From positions 35,564 through 99,563 of the forward strand of contig CALJLN010000051.1 of NCBI GenBank assembly GCA_937982565.1: 64,000 nucleotides of DNA, in the 5' to 3' direction. The notes under the pieces were generated by a model. It ran no database searches. It was not told the DNA's origin and saw nothing but the letters and a program-made list of their open reading frames with translations. Of this stretch, positions 1 to 7,840 are shown in pieces; position 1 is the first letter of the stretch, and every line of letters starts with the position of its first letter. The position numbers were made by a program, and so were the translations under genes. This DNA comes from UBA2421 sp002343075. GTDB taxonomy: Bacteria > Planctomycetota > Phycisphaerae > Tepidisphaerales > Tepidisphaeraceae.

Positions 1-2
1 GA

Positions 3-1250
3 AGCACCGGAAAGCGCCTGCGACTCCGAAGCCGCAGCAACGCCAGCGTGCTTACGCAGTCGCAGCGGGCGGTGCGCGGGCTGCGCGTGCAGAAGCTGCG
101 CTGCGATGAAGTGGAGCTGTTCGACCCCGATGTGTGGGAGGCCGCCCAACTCGTCACGCGCAGCGGGCAGTTGTCAATGGACAATGTCCAGAACATGGGC
201 GAGCACTCGGATGTCGCAACTGCAGCGTCGGCGCACTGCCGACCGCGCATCGCCCACCGCGTCAACGGCACGATCGAGGCGCTATCCACACACCATCGCC
301 CTTTCGGGCTGATGCAGAAAATCCTTGACGCCGCGGCGAAGAATCACTCGCCCCGGGTGATTCGGTGGTGTTTAATGGAAGTGCTACAGAAGTGCGAACC
401 CGACCGTGACTGCAAGACCTGCCCGCTCTGGAACGAGTGCCGCGGGCTGGCCAAGTCGCGGTGCAACGGGTTCATCCCCATCGACGATGCGATCGCCATG
501 AAGCAGCGCGTCAGCGAGGACTGCTGGAATGCAGAAATGCTGTGCAAGCGGCCCAGCGTGCGCGGCTGCGTGTTTCCGACGTTCGACGAGGCGGTGCATG
601 TGGTGGAAGCGATCAATCAACCGTCGCCTGCGTCAGGCACCGGGCAGAATTCGCAGATCACCATTAGCCCCTCGGCGCCTGCCCAACTCTGTCTTGCGAT
701 CGATTTCGGGTTTGCCAATCCGTTTGTCTGCCTGTTCATTCGCGCAACCGGCTATGGCGCCTCGGCGGGGGTGCATGTGGTTGACGAATATGTGCAAACA
801 CAACAGACGCTTGATGTGCATTTGAAGCAAATACAGTCAAGAGGTTATGGGACGGTAAGCTGGGTGGCGTGCGACCCTGCCGGCGCGGGCCGAAACGACC
901 AGACGGCAGACAGCAACGTGGCGGCGCTGCGGCGCGCGGGGTATCGGGTTCGTTTTCGTGCGACCCGGATTGTCGACGGACTGGAGGCGATCCGCGCCGC
1001 GCTTCGCCCCGCCGCCGGGAAACCCCGGCTGTTTGTTCACCCGCGCTGCGTCCGCCTGATCGCGGCTTTGAAAGGGTATCGCTATGCCGACGGCGAGGTG
1101 TTGAGCGAGTTGCCGGTGAAGGATGGGCAACACGACCACCTGATCGACGCCCTTCGCTACTTTCTGGTGAACAACATCGATCGCCGGTTGAAGGTCGGCG
1201 GGATCGGGGCGCGCGCCGGGTGGCTAGGCTACATGTGTAGACAAATGTAA
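3..1250 (+). CDS. Terminase large subunit-like protein, 5' end outside the window
   Basis: The reading frame is open from the window edge, so the true start and the Walker A part lie upstream. An acidic Walker B-like stretch (LRCDEVEL) is followed by a coupling-motif-like segment (EALSTHH). The C-terminal half is a RNase H-fold nuclease: AIDFGFANPF, then DPAGAGRND, then DHLIDALRY, each supplying an acidic metal ligand. This is the layout of phage DNA-packaging motors. Between the two domains lies a cysteine cluster (CKTCPLWNEC plus flanking Cys), which is unusual for a terminase and could bind metal. No portal, capsid or small terminase gene is visible. The gene sits 175 bp upstream of parB on the same strand, which suggests a domesticated or conserved chromosomal gene rather than an intact prophage. 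Family assignment is fairly sure; the role is inference. Confidence 0.75.
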   Translation, partial: STGKRLRLRSRSNASVLTQSQRAVRGLRVQKLRCDEVELFDPDVWEAAQLVTRSGQLSMDNVQNMGEHSDVATAASAHCRPRIAHRVNGTIEALSTHHRPFGLMQKILDAAAKNHSPRVIRWCLMEVLQKCEPDRDCKTCPLWNECRGLAKSRCNGFIPIDDAIAMKQRVSEDCWNAEMLCKRPSVRGCVFPTFDEAVHVVEAINQPSPASGTGQNSQITISPSAPAQLCLAIDFGFANPFVCLFIRATGYGASAGVHVVDEYVQTQQTLDVHLKQIQSRGYGTVSWVACDPAGAGRNDQTADSNVAALRRAGYRVRFRATRIVDGLEAIRAALRPAAGKPRLFVHPRCVRLIAALKGYRYADGEVLSELPVKDGQHDHLIDALRYFLVNNIDRRLKVGGIGARAGWLGYMCRQM

Positions 1251-1405
1251 TCACTATTGCGACGCCCCGCCGTGACGCTGATGCCCACGGAGCGCCGGCA
1301 TCGTCATGGGCTGCCGGGGCTGCGTAGGCCTCGGCGGATTTTGCCCCGCAGTGCGTGTTGCGATATGTTTCACGCACGGCGAGGATCGCCTGTGCCTTAC
1401 AACAC

Positions 1406-1421
1406 TGTTCCTGGAGGAACG
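1406..1421. promoter_or_regulatory. Degenerate parS-like palindrome over the parB ribosome-binding site
   Basis: TGTTCC and GGAAC half-sites are separated by TGGA instead of GCGC. The right half overlaps the GGAGG Shine-Dalgarno at 1413-1417. It keeps the outer contacts of the perfect sites downstream but has lost the centre, so binding is uncertain. Confidence 0.3.
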
Positions 1422-1425
1422 CATC

Positions 1426-2424
1426 ATGTCTAAACAAGAATCGTCCCCCCGTCGGCTTGGCCGAGGGTTATCGAGTTTGATCAACGTCTCGGATGCGCCG
1501 GTTGAACGGACGGTTGCCGACTCGCAACCGGCCGCCTCGCCGTCGGGTTCACTCCCTCGCGCGGCGGGCGATTCGGGTGGCGCTGCGCCAATGTTCCGCG
1601 CGGAACAATCGTCGGTTTCCCCGGGCGCGGTGCTTGAACTGCCGATCGATAGCATCGTCCCCAACCCGCACCAGCCCCGCCGCCGGATGAATGACGCATC
1701 GCTGAAGGAGTTGGCAGACAGCATCAAGGGGACCGGGCTTATTCAGCCCGTGCTCGTGCGCAGGACGGCGGAGGGCATCTCGCAGTTGATCGCCGGCGAA
1801 CGCCGTTGGCGTGCAAGCAAGCTCGCAGGCCTGAAAACGATCCTGGCTATCGTCCGCGATGTGGATGTCTTCACGCAGGCCCAGATGGCACTTGTCGAGA
1901 ACATCCAGCGGGAAGATTTGAACCCGATCGACCGGGCGGCAGGGTATCGAACGCTGGTGCAGGAACTCGGCCTGACGCAGGCAGAGCTGGCAGGGCGGCT
2001 GGGTGAGGACCGCAGCACGATCGCCAACTTCATGCGGCTGCTCGAGCTGCAGACGCAGGTACAGGATATGGTGCGCGACGGTCAGCTTTCGTTGACGCAT
2101 GCCAAGCTGCTGGTGGGCGTGACGGATATGAAGGAGCAGTTTCGCCTCGGCCACCTATGTGCGACGCAGGGGCTAAACGCGCGGAACCTCGAACGACTGA
2201 TCAACGGATCGCCCCGCCGGCCGCTCAACCGCGAGAAGGTGGTTGCGGCCAACAGCATGCACCTGGCCGACCTTGAGAAGCGCGTCGCCAGCGAGCTGGG
2301 CATGCGCGTGCAGGTGAAGGCCAAGCCGAAGTCGAAGGGGAAGGGCAGCCTGGTGATTCACTATGCCAACCTCGACCAGTTCGACGACCTGATGACCCGG
2401 CTGGGCGTGAAGCTCGACGAGTAA
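1426..2424 (+). CDS. parB: Chromosome-partitioning protein ParB
   Basis: ParB is a CTP-dependent DNA clamp that loads at parS sites and spreads over nearby DNA for chromosome segregation. This 332-residue protein has the normal layout: a basic N-terminus (RRLGRGLSSLI, the ParA-stimulating type), a linker, the CTPase/ParB domain with GERRWRA at about 124-130 and ENIQRED at about 158-164, a helix-turn-helix at about 183-205 (LTQAELAGRLGEDRSTIANF), and a C-terminal dimerisation region. The ATG at 1426 is chosen because GGAGG lies 8 bases upstream and the protein then starts at the conserved basic segment; an in-frame ATG at 1306 adds an unlikely leader. A parS-like palindrome lies within the gene and encodes the linker residues MFRAEQ. 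ParA is not in the window. Confidence 0.95.
   Translation: MSKQESSPRRLGRGLSSLINVSDAPVERTVADSQPAASPSGSLPRAAGDSGGAAPMFRAEQSSVSPGAVLELPIDSIVPNPHQPRRRMNDASLKELADSIKGTGLIQPVLVRRTAEGISQLIAGERRWRASKLAGLKTILAIVRDVDVFTQAQMALVENIQREDLNPIDRAAGYRTLVQELGLTQAELAGRLGEDRSTIANFMRLLELQTQVQDMVRDGQLSLTHAKLLVGVTDMKEQFRLGHLCATQGLNARNLERLINGSPRRPLNREKVVAANSMHLADLEKRVASELGMRVQVKAKPKSKGKGSLVIHYANLDQFDDLMTRLGVKLDE
1592..1607. promoter_or_regulatory. parS-like site inside parB
   Basis: This is the perfect 16-bp palindrome TGTTCCGCGCGGAACA. It matches the general parS form (TGTTCCACGTGGAACA in several bacteria) except that the central ACGT is GCGC. A parS site inside the parB gene itself is also known from Bacillus subtilis spo0J. 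Confidence 0.65.
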
Positions 2425-2442
2425 AAACCAACTGATAAACAG

Positions 2443-2490
2443 GCGCAGAGCAGCGGGCGGACTCAACAGAGTCCGCCCGCTGTTCTGCGC
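2443..2490 (+). terminator. Long hairpin directly after parB
   Basis: Two 21-base arms (2443-2463 and 2470-2490) pair with a single mismatch around a 6-base loop. It begins 18 bases after the parB stop and has no T-run after it, so it may act as an mRNA 3' stabiliser or attenuator rather than a classical intrinsic terminator. Its right arm takes in the left part of the next parS-like site. Confidence 0.5.
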
Positions 2491-2496
2491 GGAACA
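2481..2496. promoter_or_regulatory. parS-like site 2 (one mismatch)
   Basis: TGTTCTGCGCGGAACA differs from the perfect palindrome by one base. It is the first of three sites spaced by exactly 46 bp downstream of parB. Confidence 0.55.
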
Positions 2497-2526
2497 TTCA
2501 TGCTGGTTAAAGACCATTTCAGCAAA

Positions 2527-2542
2527 TGTTCCGCGCGGAACA
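2527..2542. promoter_or_regulatory. parS-like site 3
   Basis: Perfect TGTTCCGCGCGGAACA, starting 46 bp after the start of site 2, in non-coding DNA between parB and the reductase gene. Confidence 0.65.
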
Positions 2543-2572
2543 TCGCCACCGAATCGACTCAATTTTGACAAT

Positions 2573-2588
2573 TGTTCCGCGCGGAACA
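2573..2588. promoter_or_regulatory. parS-like site 4
   Basis: Perfect TGTTCCGCGCGGAACA, again 46 bp after the previous site. Its right flank (TTTGCAA, then TTTAAC, then CATTAT) resembles the flank of the distant copy at 34226, which suggests that the two arose from a duplicated segment. Confidence 0.65.
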
Positions 2589-2729
2589 ATTTGCAAAAAT
2601 AGCATTTAACTTCATTATTTACAGATACTTATGACGCGCAAAGAAGCAACATCGACCCTAACAAAAGTTAGGTATGAAAGACTCAAATCGAGCGTTCTGG
2701 AACGCGACCATTTTGCGTGCCTGTCGCAC

Positions 2730-2758
2730 TTGGGAACTCTCGCTTCAGGCTCTACAAT
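2730..2758 (+). promoter_or_regulatory. Candidate sigma-70-type promoter of the reductase gene
   Basis: TTGGGA at 2730-2735 and TACAAT at 2753-2758 are separated by 17 bases. Transcription would start only a few bases before the ATG at 2772, which has no clear Shine-Dalgarno, so the mRNA would have a very short leader. Confidence 0.45.
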
Positions 2759-2771
2759 CCCCGGCTTGCTT

Positions 2772-3806
2772 ATGACTGAAACCAATGTTCCACCATCGTC
2801 CGATATTGTTGATCTCGCCATCATCGGGGCCGGGCCGGTCGGCCTGTTCGCCGCGTTTTATGCCGGGCTTCGGCAGATGAGCGTGAAGATCATCGACTCG
2901 CTTGAAAGCCTCGGCGGGCAGTTGGTCACGCTTTACCCGGAAAAATACATCTACGATGTCGCCGGGTTTCCAAAGGTGCTTGCCAAAGATCTGGCCGCGT
3001 CGCTGGTGGAGCAGGGGATGCAGTACGGCGCGATTGCCTGCCTCGGAGAGCAGACGCAGACCGTCGAAGTCGACCCCGCCGGCGGATTTGCCATCACGAC
3101 TTCGCACACGACGCATCACGCGCGCTCGGTCGTTATCTGTGCCGGCATGGGCAGTTTCAGCCCGAAGAAACTCCCCATACCCAACGAGCCGCAACTCATC
3201 GGCAGGGGGCTTTATTACTTTGTAAAGTCGATGGAAGAGTTTCGGGGCAAGCGCGTCCTTGTCGTCGGCGGGGGGGATAGCGCTGTCGACTGGGCCAACA
3301 TGCTCCACCCCATCGCCGCCAGCGTGACGCTCATCCACCGGCGCGACGGGTTTCGTGCTCACGAAGATTCGGTCGAGAAGATGCGAGCCTGTAACGCCGT
3401 CAACATTCGTGTCTTTTACGAGCTTCGCGCCATTGAGGCCGGCACCGATGGGCGGATCGCCCGCGCCACGATCTACGACAATCGCACCAACGCCGACGAG
3501 TCGATCGAGGTCGATGCGGTGCTGGTCAATATTGGCTTTGCCAACAGCCTCGGGCCGATCAAGAACTGGGGGCTGACGCTGGAGAAGAACGCCATCGTGG
3601 TTGACTCAACGATGAAGACCAGCCGTCCGGGGATCTTCGCCGCTGGCGATGTGTGTACCTATCTTGGCAAGCTGAAGTTGATCGCCACCGGCTTCGGCGA
3701 GGCGGCGATCGCTGTCAACTTTGCCAAGACGATGATCGACCCGAAAGCCAAGCTTTTCCCCGGCCACAGCAGCGATATGGAACTGCCCGCGCAAGTGTCA
3801 CACTAA
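2772..3806 (+). CDS. Ferredoxin/flavodoxin-NADP+ reductase, thioredoxin-reductase-like
   Basis: This is a 344-residue cytoplasmic flavoprotein that passes electrons between NADPH and ferredoxin or flavodoxin. An FAD-binding Rossmann motif lies near the N-terminus (IGAGPVGLFAAFYAG), an NADPH-binding motif in the middle (VVGGGDSAVDWANML), and the second FAD contact near the end (GIFAAGDV). The CxxC pair of true thioredoxin reductases is absent from the NADPH domain, so it fits the YumC-type (type 2) FNR family, which has about this length. The ATG at 2772 is preferred over the upstream in-frame ATG at 2631, because the extra 47 residues would precede the conserved N-terminus and the candidate promoter lies between the two. 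Confidence 0.88.
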   Translation: MTETNVPPSSDIVDLAIIGAGPVGLFAAFYAGLRQMSVKIIDSLESLGGQLVTLYPEKYIYDVAGFPKVLAKDLAASLVEQGMQYGAIACLGEQTQTVEVDPAGGFAITTSHTTHHARSVVICAGMGSFSPKKLPIPNEPQLIGRGLYYFVKSMEEFRGKRVLVVGGGDSAVDWANMLHPIAASVTLIHRRDGFRAHEDSVEKMRACNAVNIRVFYELRAIEAGTDGRIARATIYDNRTNADESIEVDAVLVNIGFANSLGPIKNWGLTLEKNAIVVDSTMKTSRPGIFAAGDVCTYLGKLKLIATGFGEAAIAVNFAKTMIDPKAKLFPGHSSDMELPAQVSH

Positions 3807-3830
3807 ACTTTTTTTCAGGAGACTCAGGCC

Positions 3831-4028
3831 ATGAGGCAACGTGTCGTGTTCAGCGATGAAGAGATGATCGTTGCGATCAATCAGGCGTTTGCGTCGGGTG
3901 CAGACAAGGACACTTTTGCCGACAAGCTGCAACCGCCGAACCTGCTGGCGTTTTTCAACAACCTTCCCCGGCCCGAGCGCGACCGGCTCTACACCGCAGC
4001 GGCGCCGAAGGCGGGCAACGGAGAATGA
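3831..4028 (+). CDS. Small hypothetical protein, 65 residues
   Basis: A GGAGA ribosome-binding sequence precedes the ATG. The product is soluble and mixed-charge, with a segment like a helical DNA- or protein-binding piece (FSDEEMIVAINQAFA, then LLAFFNNLPRPERDRLY). I do not recognise the family. Its stop overlaps the start of the MOSC gene (ATGA), so the two are translationally coupled and probably co-transcribed with the reductase 24 bp upstream. Confidence 0.6.
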   Translation: MRQRVVFSDEEMIVAINQAFASGADKDTFADKLQPPNLLAFFNNLPRPERDRLYTAAAPKAGNGE

Positions 4029-4690
4029 TGCGCCTGCTGACCATCCAGATCGGCCAGCCGCGCACCATTGTCGATGAGCATGGCAAGTCAGAGGAAGACA
4101 GGGTTTGGTTCAGCGGGTTCTATAAATCGCCGGTGACGCGCCCGGTGCGTGTCGGCGCGACAGGGCTTGCCGGCGACGGTCAGGCCGATTCAAAGCACCA
4201 CGGCGGGGCGGATAAGGCCGTGCTCGCCTATTCGTTCGATCATTATCCTCATTGGCGCGCGTCGCTCGGCATTGATTCGTTTGACCCGGGCGCGTTCGGG
4301 GAAAATCTCACCGTAGCAGGCACCAATGAAGATGATGTGTGCGTCGGGGATGTCTGGCAGATCGGTGAAGTCCGCCTGCAGGTAAGTCAGCCGCGCCAGC
4401 CGTGCTGGAAGCTCGCGCGGCGGTGGGGGAGGAAGGACCTTCCCGCGCAGGTGATCGCCAACGGTCAAAGCGGCTGGTATCTGCGCGTGCTGAGGGAAGG
4501 CACGATTCAAGCCACGCCGGAAGCACCGATGACCATCGAGCGCGTCGAGCGGCCGTGTCTGGATTGGACCATCGCGCGAATCAATCGGCTGCTTTACCAC
4601 GATCGCGACAACCCCGCCGACCGACGCGCGCTGGCTGCGTGTGCGCTATTGTCGGAGAGCATGCGCGCCGATTTCGCCGTCGACCAGTGA
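4025..4690 (+). CDS. MOSC domain protein, YiiM-like
   Basis: This 221-residue protein matches the length and order of the YiiM family. MOSC proteins bind molybdenum cofactor; E. coli YiiM reduces N-hydroxylated bases. The MOSC core runs from about residue 30 to 165 (KHHGGADKAVLAYSFDHYPHW, GENLTV, VCVGDVWQIGEVRLQVSQPRQPCWKL) and includes the conserved cysteine of QPRQPCWK, the presumed Moco ligand. The C-terminal part is the helical extension typical of YiiM. Two adjacent ATGs (4025 and 4028) could start it. It overlaps the small upstream gene by 4 bases. Confidence 0.82.
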   Translation: MMRLLTIQIGQPRTIVDEHGKSEEDRVWFSGFYKSPVTRPVRVGATGLAGDGQADSKHHGGADKAVLAYSFDHYPHWRASLGIDSFDPGAFGENLTVAGTNEDDVCVGDVWQIGEVRLQVSQPRQPCWKLARRWGRKDLPAQVIANGQSGWYLRVLREGTIQATPEAPMTIERVERPCLDWTIARINRLLYHDRDNPADRRALAACALLSESMRADFAVDQ

Positions 4691-4810
4691 CCGCCGGCTG
4701 ACCGCTGCCGCGTTGCCGCGTCGTCCTGCCAAACGGTTGTCGCGATGCTCGGGCTAAGGGCCGATGCGCGCCACTATCCTCGCAAGCTCCGTTCCGCTAT
4801 TTTCGTCTTC

Positions 4811-5608
4811 ATGAGAATCGCTCGCTTTTTATCAAACGGAACGATCGTCCACGGGCAGCTGATCGATGATACAACTGCCCGCCGCATCGACGGCGACTTG
4901 TTCGGCACCTTCACCGTCACCAATGAAACGGTGAAGATCGACAAGCTGCTTGCTCCGTTTGTGCCGACCGACATTCTGTGCATCGGCCTGAACTACCGCG
5001 AGCACGCTGCCGAGTCGGGAAGCCCGGTGCCGGTGAATCCGATGTTGTTCATCAAAGCCAGCAATACGCTGACCAACCCCGGCGACGGGATTCCGATCCC
5101 GAAGCGCAGTTCGCAGATCGATTACGAAGCCGAGCTGGCTGTCGTCATTGGCAGGACTGCACGGCACGTCAGCAAAGCCGACGCCCTGCAGTATGTGTTT
5201 GGCTACACCTGCGCCAATGACGTTTCGGCGCGCGACTGGCAGAGAGAAGCGAGCCTGGGTGGTGGACAATTCGCGCGCGGCAAGTCGTTCGATGGCTTCT
5301 GCCCGCTTGGCCCGTGGATTGTTACAAAGGATGAGATACCCAATCCGAACGCGCTTGGAATCAAGTGCATTCTCAACGGGCAGGTGATGCAGGATCACAC
5401 CACCGGCGACATGATCTTTGATGTGCCATCGCTGATCGAATCGCTCAGCAGCACCATGACACTTCGGCCGGGCGCGGTCATCCTCACCGGCACGCCGCAG
5501 GGAGTGGGCTTCGCGCGCAAGCCGCCGGTGTGGTTGAAGGACGGCGATACCGTGTCGGTCGAATTGGAAAAGATCGGCACCCTGACCAATCCGGTAGTAA
5601 ACGAATAG
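4811..5608 (+). CDS. Fumarylacetoacetate hydrolase family protein
   Basis: This 265-residue enzyme belongs to the FAH superfamily, which includes fumarylpyruvate hydrolases, 2-hydroxyhepta-2,4-diene-1,7-dioate isomerases and oxaloacetate decarboxylases. An N-terminal beta domain of about 60 residues leads into the catalytic domain: CIGLNYREHAAE, PMLFIKASNTL, then the metal-binding DYEAELAVVIG, NDVSARDWQ, GKSFDGFCPLGPW and the closing ILTGTPQGVG. The exact substrate cannot be told from sequence. The ATG at 4811 gives the normal MRIARF start; a TATTTT -10-like hexamer ends 7 bases upstream and no Shine-Dalgarno is visible, so the transcript may be leaderless. Confidence 0.85.
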   Translation: MRIARFLSNGTIVHGQLIDDTTARRIDGDLFGTFTVTNETVKIDKLLAPFVPTDILCIGLNYREHAAESGSPVPVNPMLFIKASNTLTNPGDGIPIPKRSSQIDYEAELAVVIGRTARHVSKADALQYVFGYTCANDVSARDWQREASLGGGQFARGKSFDGFCPLGPWIVTKDEIPNPNALGIKCILNGQVMQDHTTGDMIFDVPSLIESLSSTMTLRPGAVILTGTPQGVGFARKPPVWLKDGDTVSVELEKIGTLTNPVVNE

Positions 5609-5647
5609 ATAAGCGGCGCGCCCCCCGGCGTGATCGGATGGCGCTGG

Positions 5648-7672
5648 TTACAACGGCCCGCCGGGACGCGCGCGATATCGCATTGCTTCCTCGACGCGCC
5701 CCTCGCGCAGCAGGATCGCTGCCAGTCGTTCGGTTGCCTCGGGGAAATTGGGCGCGAGTTGCGTGGCTACTTTCAAACTCGTGATCGCGCGATCCGTCTG
5801 CTGCAGCTCATCGAGCGCAACACCCAGGACGTAATGCGCCGACGCGTAACCGTAAAGCAACCCGATCGCCGCCAGCGCATGTTCGGCGGCGGCTTCCCAG
5901 CGTTGTGTGAGCAGGTAAACCAGCGACAGCCCATATTGTGCCCGCTCGCTCTCGGCGTCGATGGCGATGGCGCGCCTAAACGCCGCCTCGGCTTTGCCGT
6001 AGAGGGCGCGCGTGCGATAGGTGTCGCCGAGAAGGCAATACAATCCCACCGATGTAACCTCGCGCGCTTCAAGCCGCTCGAGGCGGGCGAGCGCCTGATC
6101 GGCCAGCCCGAGTGAAAGCTCGCACTGCCCTAGCATGAGCTGCACGTCGATGTTCTCCGGCGCTTTCAACTCTGCCGCCGACAGGAGCTTCTGCGCTTCC
6201 TCGTGCCGGCGCAGTTCGATCAGGCTGTGTGCCAGCAATCCGACATACCGCACCTCATCGGCATGCGCCGCCACCAGCGGTGCGAGAATCGCCTCGGCCT
6301 GCTCGTGCCGGCGCATCTGAACGTGAACGGTGGCAAGGTTAAACTGCCACTCGCGCGCCGCCTGATCAACCGTTGAAGCGGCCGAGTCGGCTTGCGGCGC
6401 GAGATAGCCAAGCTCCACCAACTGCTGCAATGCGGCGGCGGTGGCGGCGGCATCGATGGCGGCGGTGGCGTCGGGGCGTGGCCGTGGCGCGTGCCGGCCC
6501 GACGCACCTCCAACCGTATCCCAACTCCCCACGCGCGTTGTCGTCGGTGGGCGCTCAAACGCCTGCGCGATCACCTGTCCGTCCATGTCGTCGCCGACGG
6601 GCAAATCGAGGATGGCCAGCAGCGTCGGGGCGACGTCGAGCAGCGTCGCGCCGTAAACCCGGTCGTCCTGTTTCACGCCCGGGCCGCGCAGCGCGATGAT
6701 CCCAAACTGTCGGTGCCACTGCGCCGCGTCGGCTTCCATCGTTGATGCCGGCACCGCGGGGCGAAGGTGGTCGCTGTGAAAGCCATGATCGCTGAGCAGC
6801 ACCACCGTCGTCTCCGGCCCGGCGAGCTGCAGCAGCGTGTCGAGCAGCATGTCGTGAAAGCGGTAGATCCCGCTCATCACGTTTTGATATAAGTCAAAAT
6901 CGCGATCGGTCACATTCGCCAGCTTCGGCGGATGAAAGGGCATGAAGTCGTGGCCCACCCGGTCGATCGCGTCGTAGTAGACCGCAGCCACGTCCCAGGG
7001 TTCGGTGGCCAGCACATCGGTGGCGACGGCGTGAATCGACGCACACGCCGCCAGCGCCGAGGCAAGCCGGGCAGGGCGGGGGTCGGCCGGGTTGACCTCC
7101 GAGAGCTTCGGTATGAACGGCAGCAGGTCGCCGGCGCCGATCTCGCGCCGGCCCACGCGATACCCGCTCAGTCGCTCGCGAAGCGACTCCGGATGAATCG
7201 AACCCTCGCGCGCCAGCGGATGGGCATCGGGGTTCGAGATCGCGCCCAGAGTTTCAATCGCCGCAGCGTCGATAAACTGATCGGAAACGCACACGCCGTT
7301 GATTGGCTCGGCGGGGTGCGACGCATACCACCCGATCACGTGCGTTTTGAGTCCTGCCTGCGACGTGATGTTCCAGAACGCCTTGGTCGTGCGTGTTGCA
7401 CTGCCGACAAGTCGCACGCCCGATGCATCGGCAAGCGGTTCGACAAAGCCACACACGCCATGCTTGTCGGCGGTCTTCCCGGTGGCGATCGACGTCCAGA
7501 GCATCGGCGAGAGAGACGGGTGCAACGTGGCAAGATTGCCGATGCAGCCTTCATCAATGAACTTTGACAAGGTGGGCATCAATCCCGCATCGACCAGAGG
7601 GTGAATCATCTTCCAGTCGGCAGCGTCGAAGCCGATGACTAAGAGCTTGCGTGAACCGGTGGAGGAAGCCAT
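5648..7672 (-). CDS. Alkaline-phosphatase-superfamily phosphodiesterase with C-terminal TPR repeats
   Basis: A 674-residue two-part protein. Residues 1 to about 420 form a type I phosphodiesterase/nucleotide pyrophosphatase-like domain: VIGFDAADWKMI carries the first metal ligand, PMLWTSIATGK the catalytic Thr region, YYDAIDRVGHDF and LLSDHGFHSDH the other Asp/His ligands. From about 450 on, helical TPR-type repeats follow (EAQKLLSAAELKAPENIDVQLMLG and similar). The family cleaves phosphodiesters or transfers phosphate; the substrate is unknown. No clear signal peptide is present with the ATG at 7672; longer in-frame starts would add a poorly supported leader. It runs convergent to the hydrolase gene with a gap of about 40 bp. 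Confidence 0.82.
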   Translation of the reverse strand: MASSTGSRKLLVIGFDAADWKMIHPLVDAGLMPTLSKFIDEGCIGNLATLHPSLSPMLWTSIATGKTADKHGVCGFVEPLADASGVRLVGSATRTTKAFWNITSQAGLKTHVIGWYASHPAEPINGVCVSDQFIDAAAIETLGAISNPDAHPLAREGSIHPESLRERLSGYRVGRREIGAGDLLPFIPKLSEVNPADPRPARLASALAACASIHAVATDVLATEPWDVAAVYYDAIDRVGHDFMPFHPPKLANVTDRDFDLYQNVMSGIYRFHDMLLDTLLQLAGPETTVVLLSDHGFHSDHLRPAVPASTMEADAAQWHRQFGIIALRGPGVKQDDRVYGATLLDVAPTLLAILDLPVGDDMDGQVIAQAFERPPTTTRVGSWDTVGGASGRHAPRPRPDATAAIDAAATAAALQQLVELGYLAPQADSAASTVDQAAREWQFNLATVHVQMRRHEQAEAILAPLVAAHADEVRYVGLLAHSLIELRRHEEAQKLLSAAELKAPENIDVQLMLGQCELSLGLADQALARLERLEAREVTSVGLYCLLGDTYRTRALYGKAEAAFRRAIAIDAESERAQYGLSLVYLLTQRWEAAAEHALAAIGLLYGYASAHYVLGVALDELQQTDRAITSLKVATQLAPNFPEATERLAAILLREGRVEEAMRYRARPGGPL

Positions 7673-7755
7673 GAAGCCAGCAGAGATAAAACAGTCGGTC
7701 GATGAAACAACAGGTCGATCAATCAATCGGTAGAAAAAGAAGACAGTAGATAAAA

Positions 7756-7789
7756 CAATCCGTGCCGCTTTTGCAAGCGGCACGGATTG
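7756..7789 (-). terminator. Intrinsic terminator of the small PEP-CTERM gene
   Basis: A perfect 15-bp stem (7756-7770 with 7775-7789) with a 4-base loop is followed, on the minus strand, by TTTTA. It lies about 50 bp after the stop of the PEP-CTERM gene at 7841 and before the phosphodiesterase gene, so it separates the two units. Confidence 0.8.
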
Positions 7790-7840
7790 CGCTCAAGTGA
7801 AACGGCACCCCCGCAACCGGCAGGGGTGCACGTGTGGAAA

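Noticed and set aside
283..291. DnaA box (CTATCCACA)
   Set aside because: A single copy with one mismatch inside the terminase-like gene; no cluster, no AT-rich stretch and no dnaA or gyrB nearby.
3..1250. Intact prophage at the left edge
   Set aside because: Only a terminase-like gene is visible, followed at once by parB; no portal, protease, capsid or tail genes in the window.
1365..1373. Half of a canonical parS (TGTTTCACG) upstream of parB
   Set aside because: The second half does not match (CACGG instead of TGAAACA); a 9-base match is expected by chance.
736..1437. Minus-strand frame of 233 residues opposite the terminase-like gene
   Set aside because: Arg/Ser/Pro-rich sequence without domain character, a mirror of the GC-rich coding strand. 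The same holds for the other long antisense frames, such as 11756-13045 and 32992-34068.
1592..2588. LexA or other repressor operator instead of parS
   Set aside because: A two-fold TGTTCC/GGAACA site could be a repressor box, but the copies sit inside and after parB rather than in promoters, and the match to the parS arms is better. Not fully excluded.
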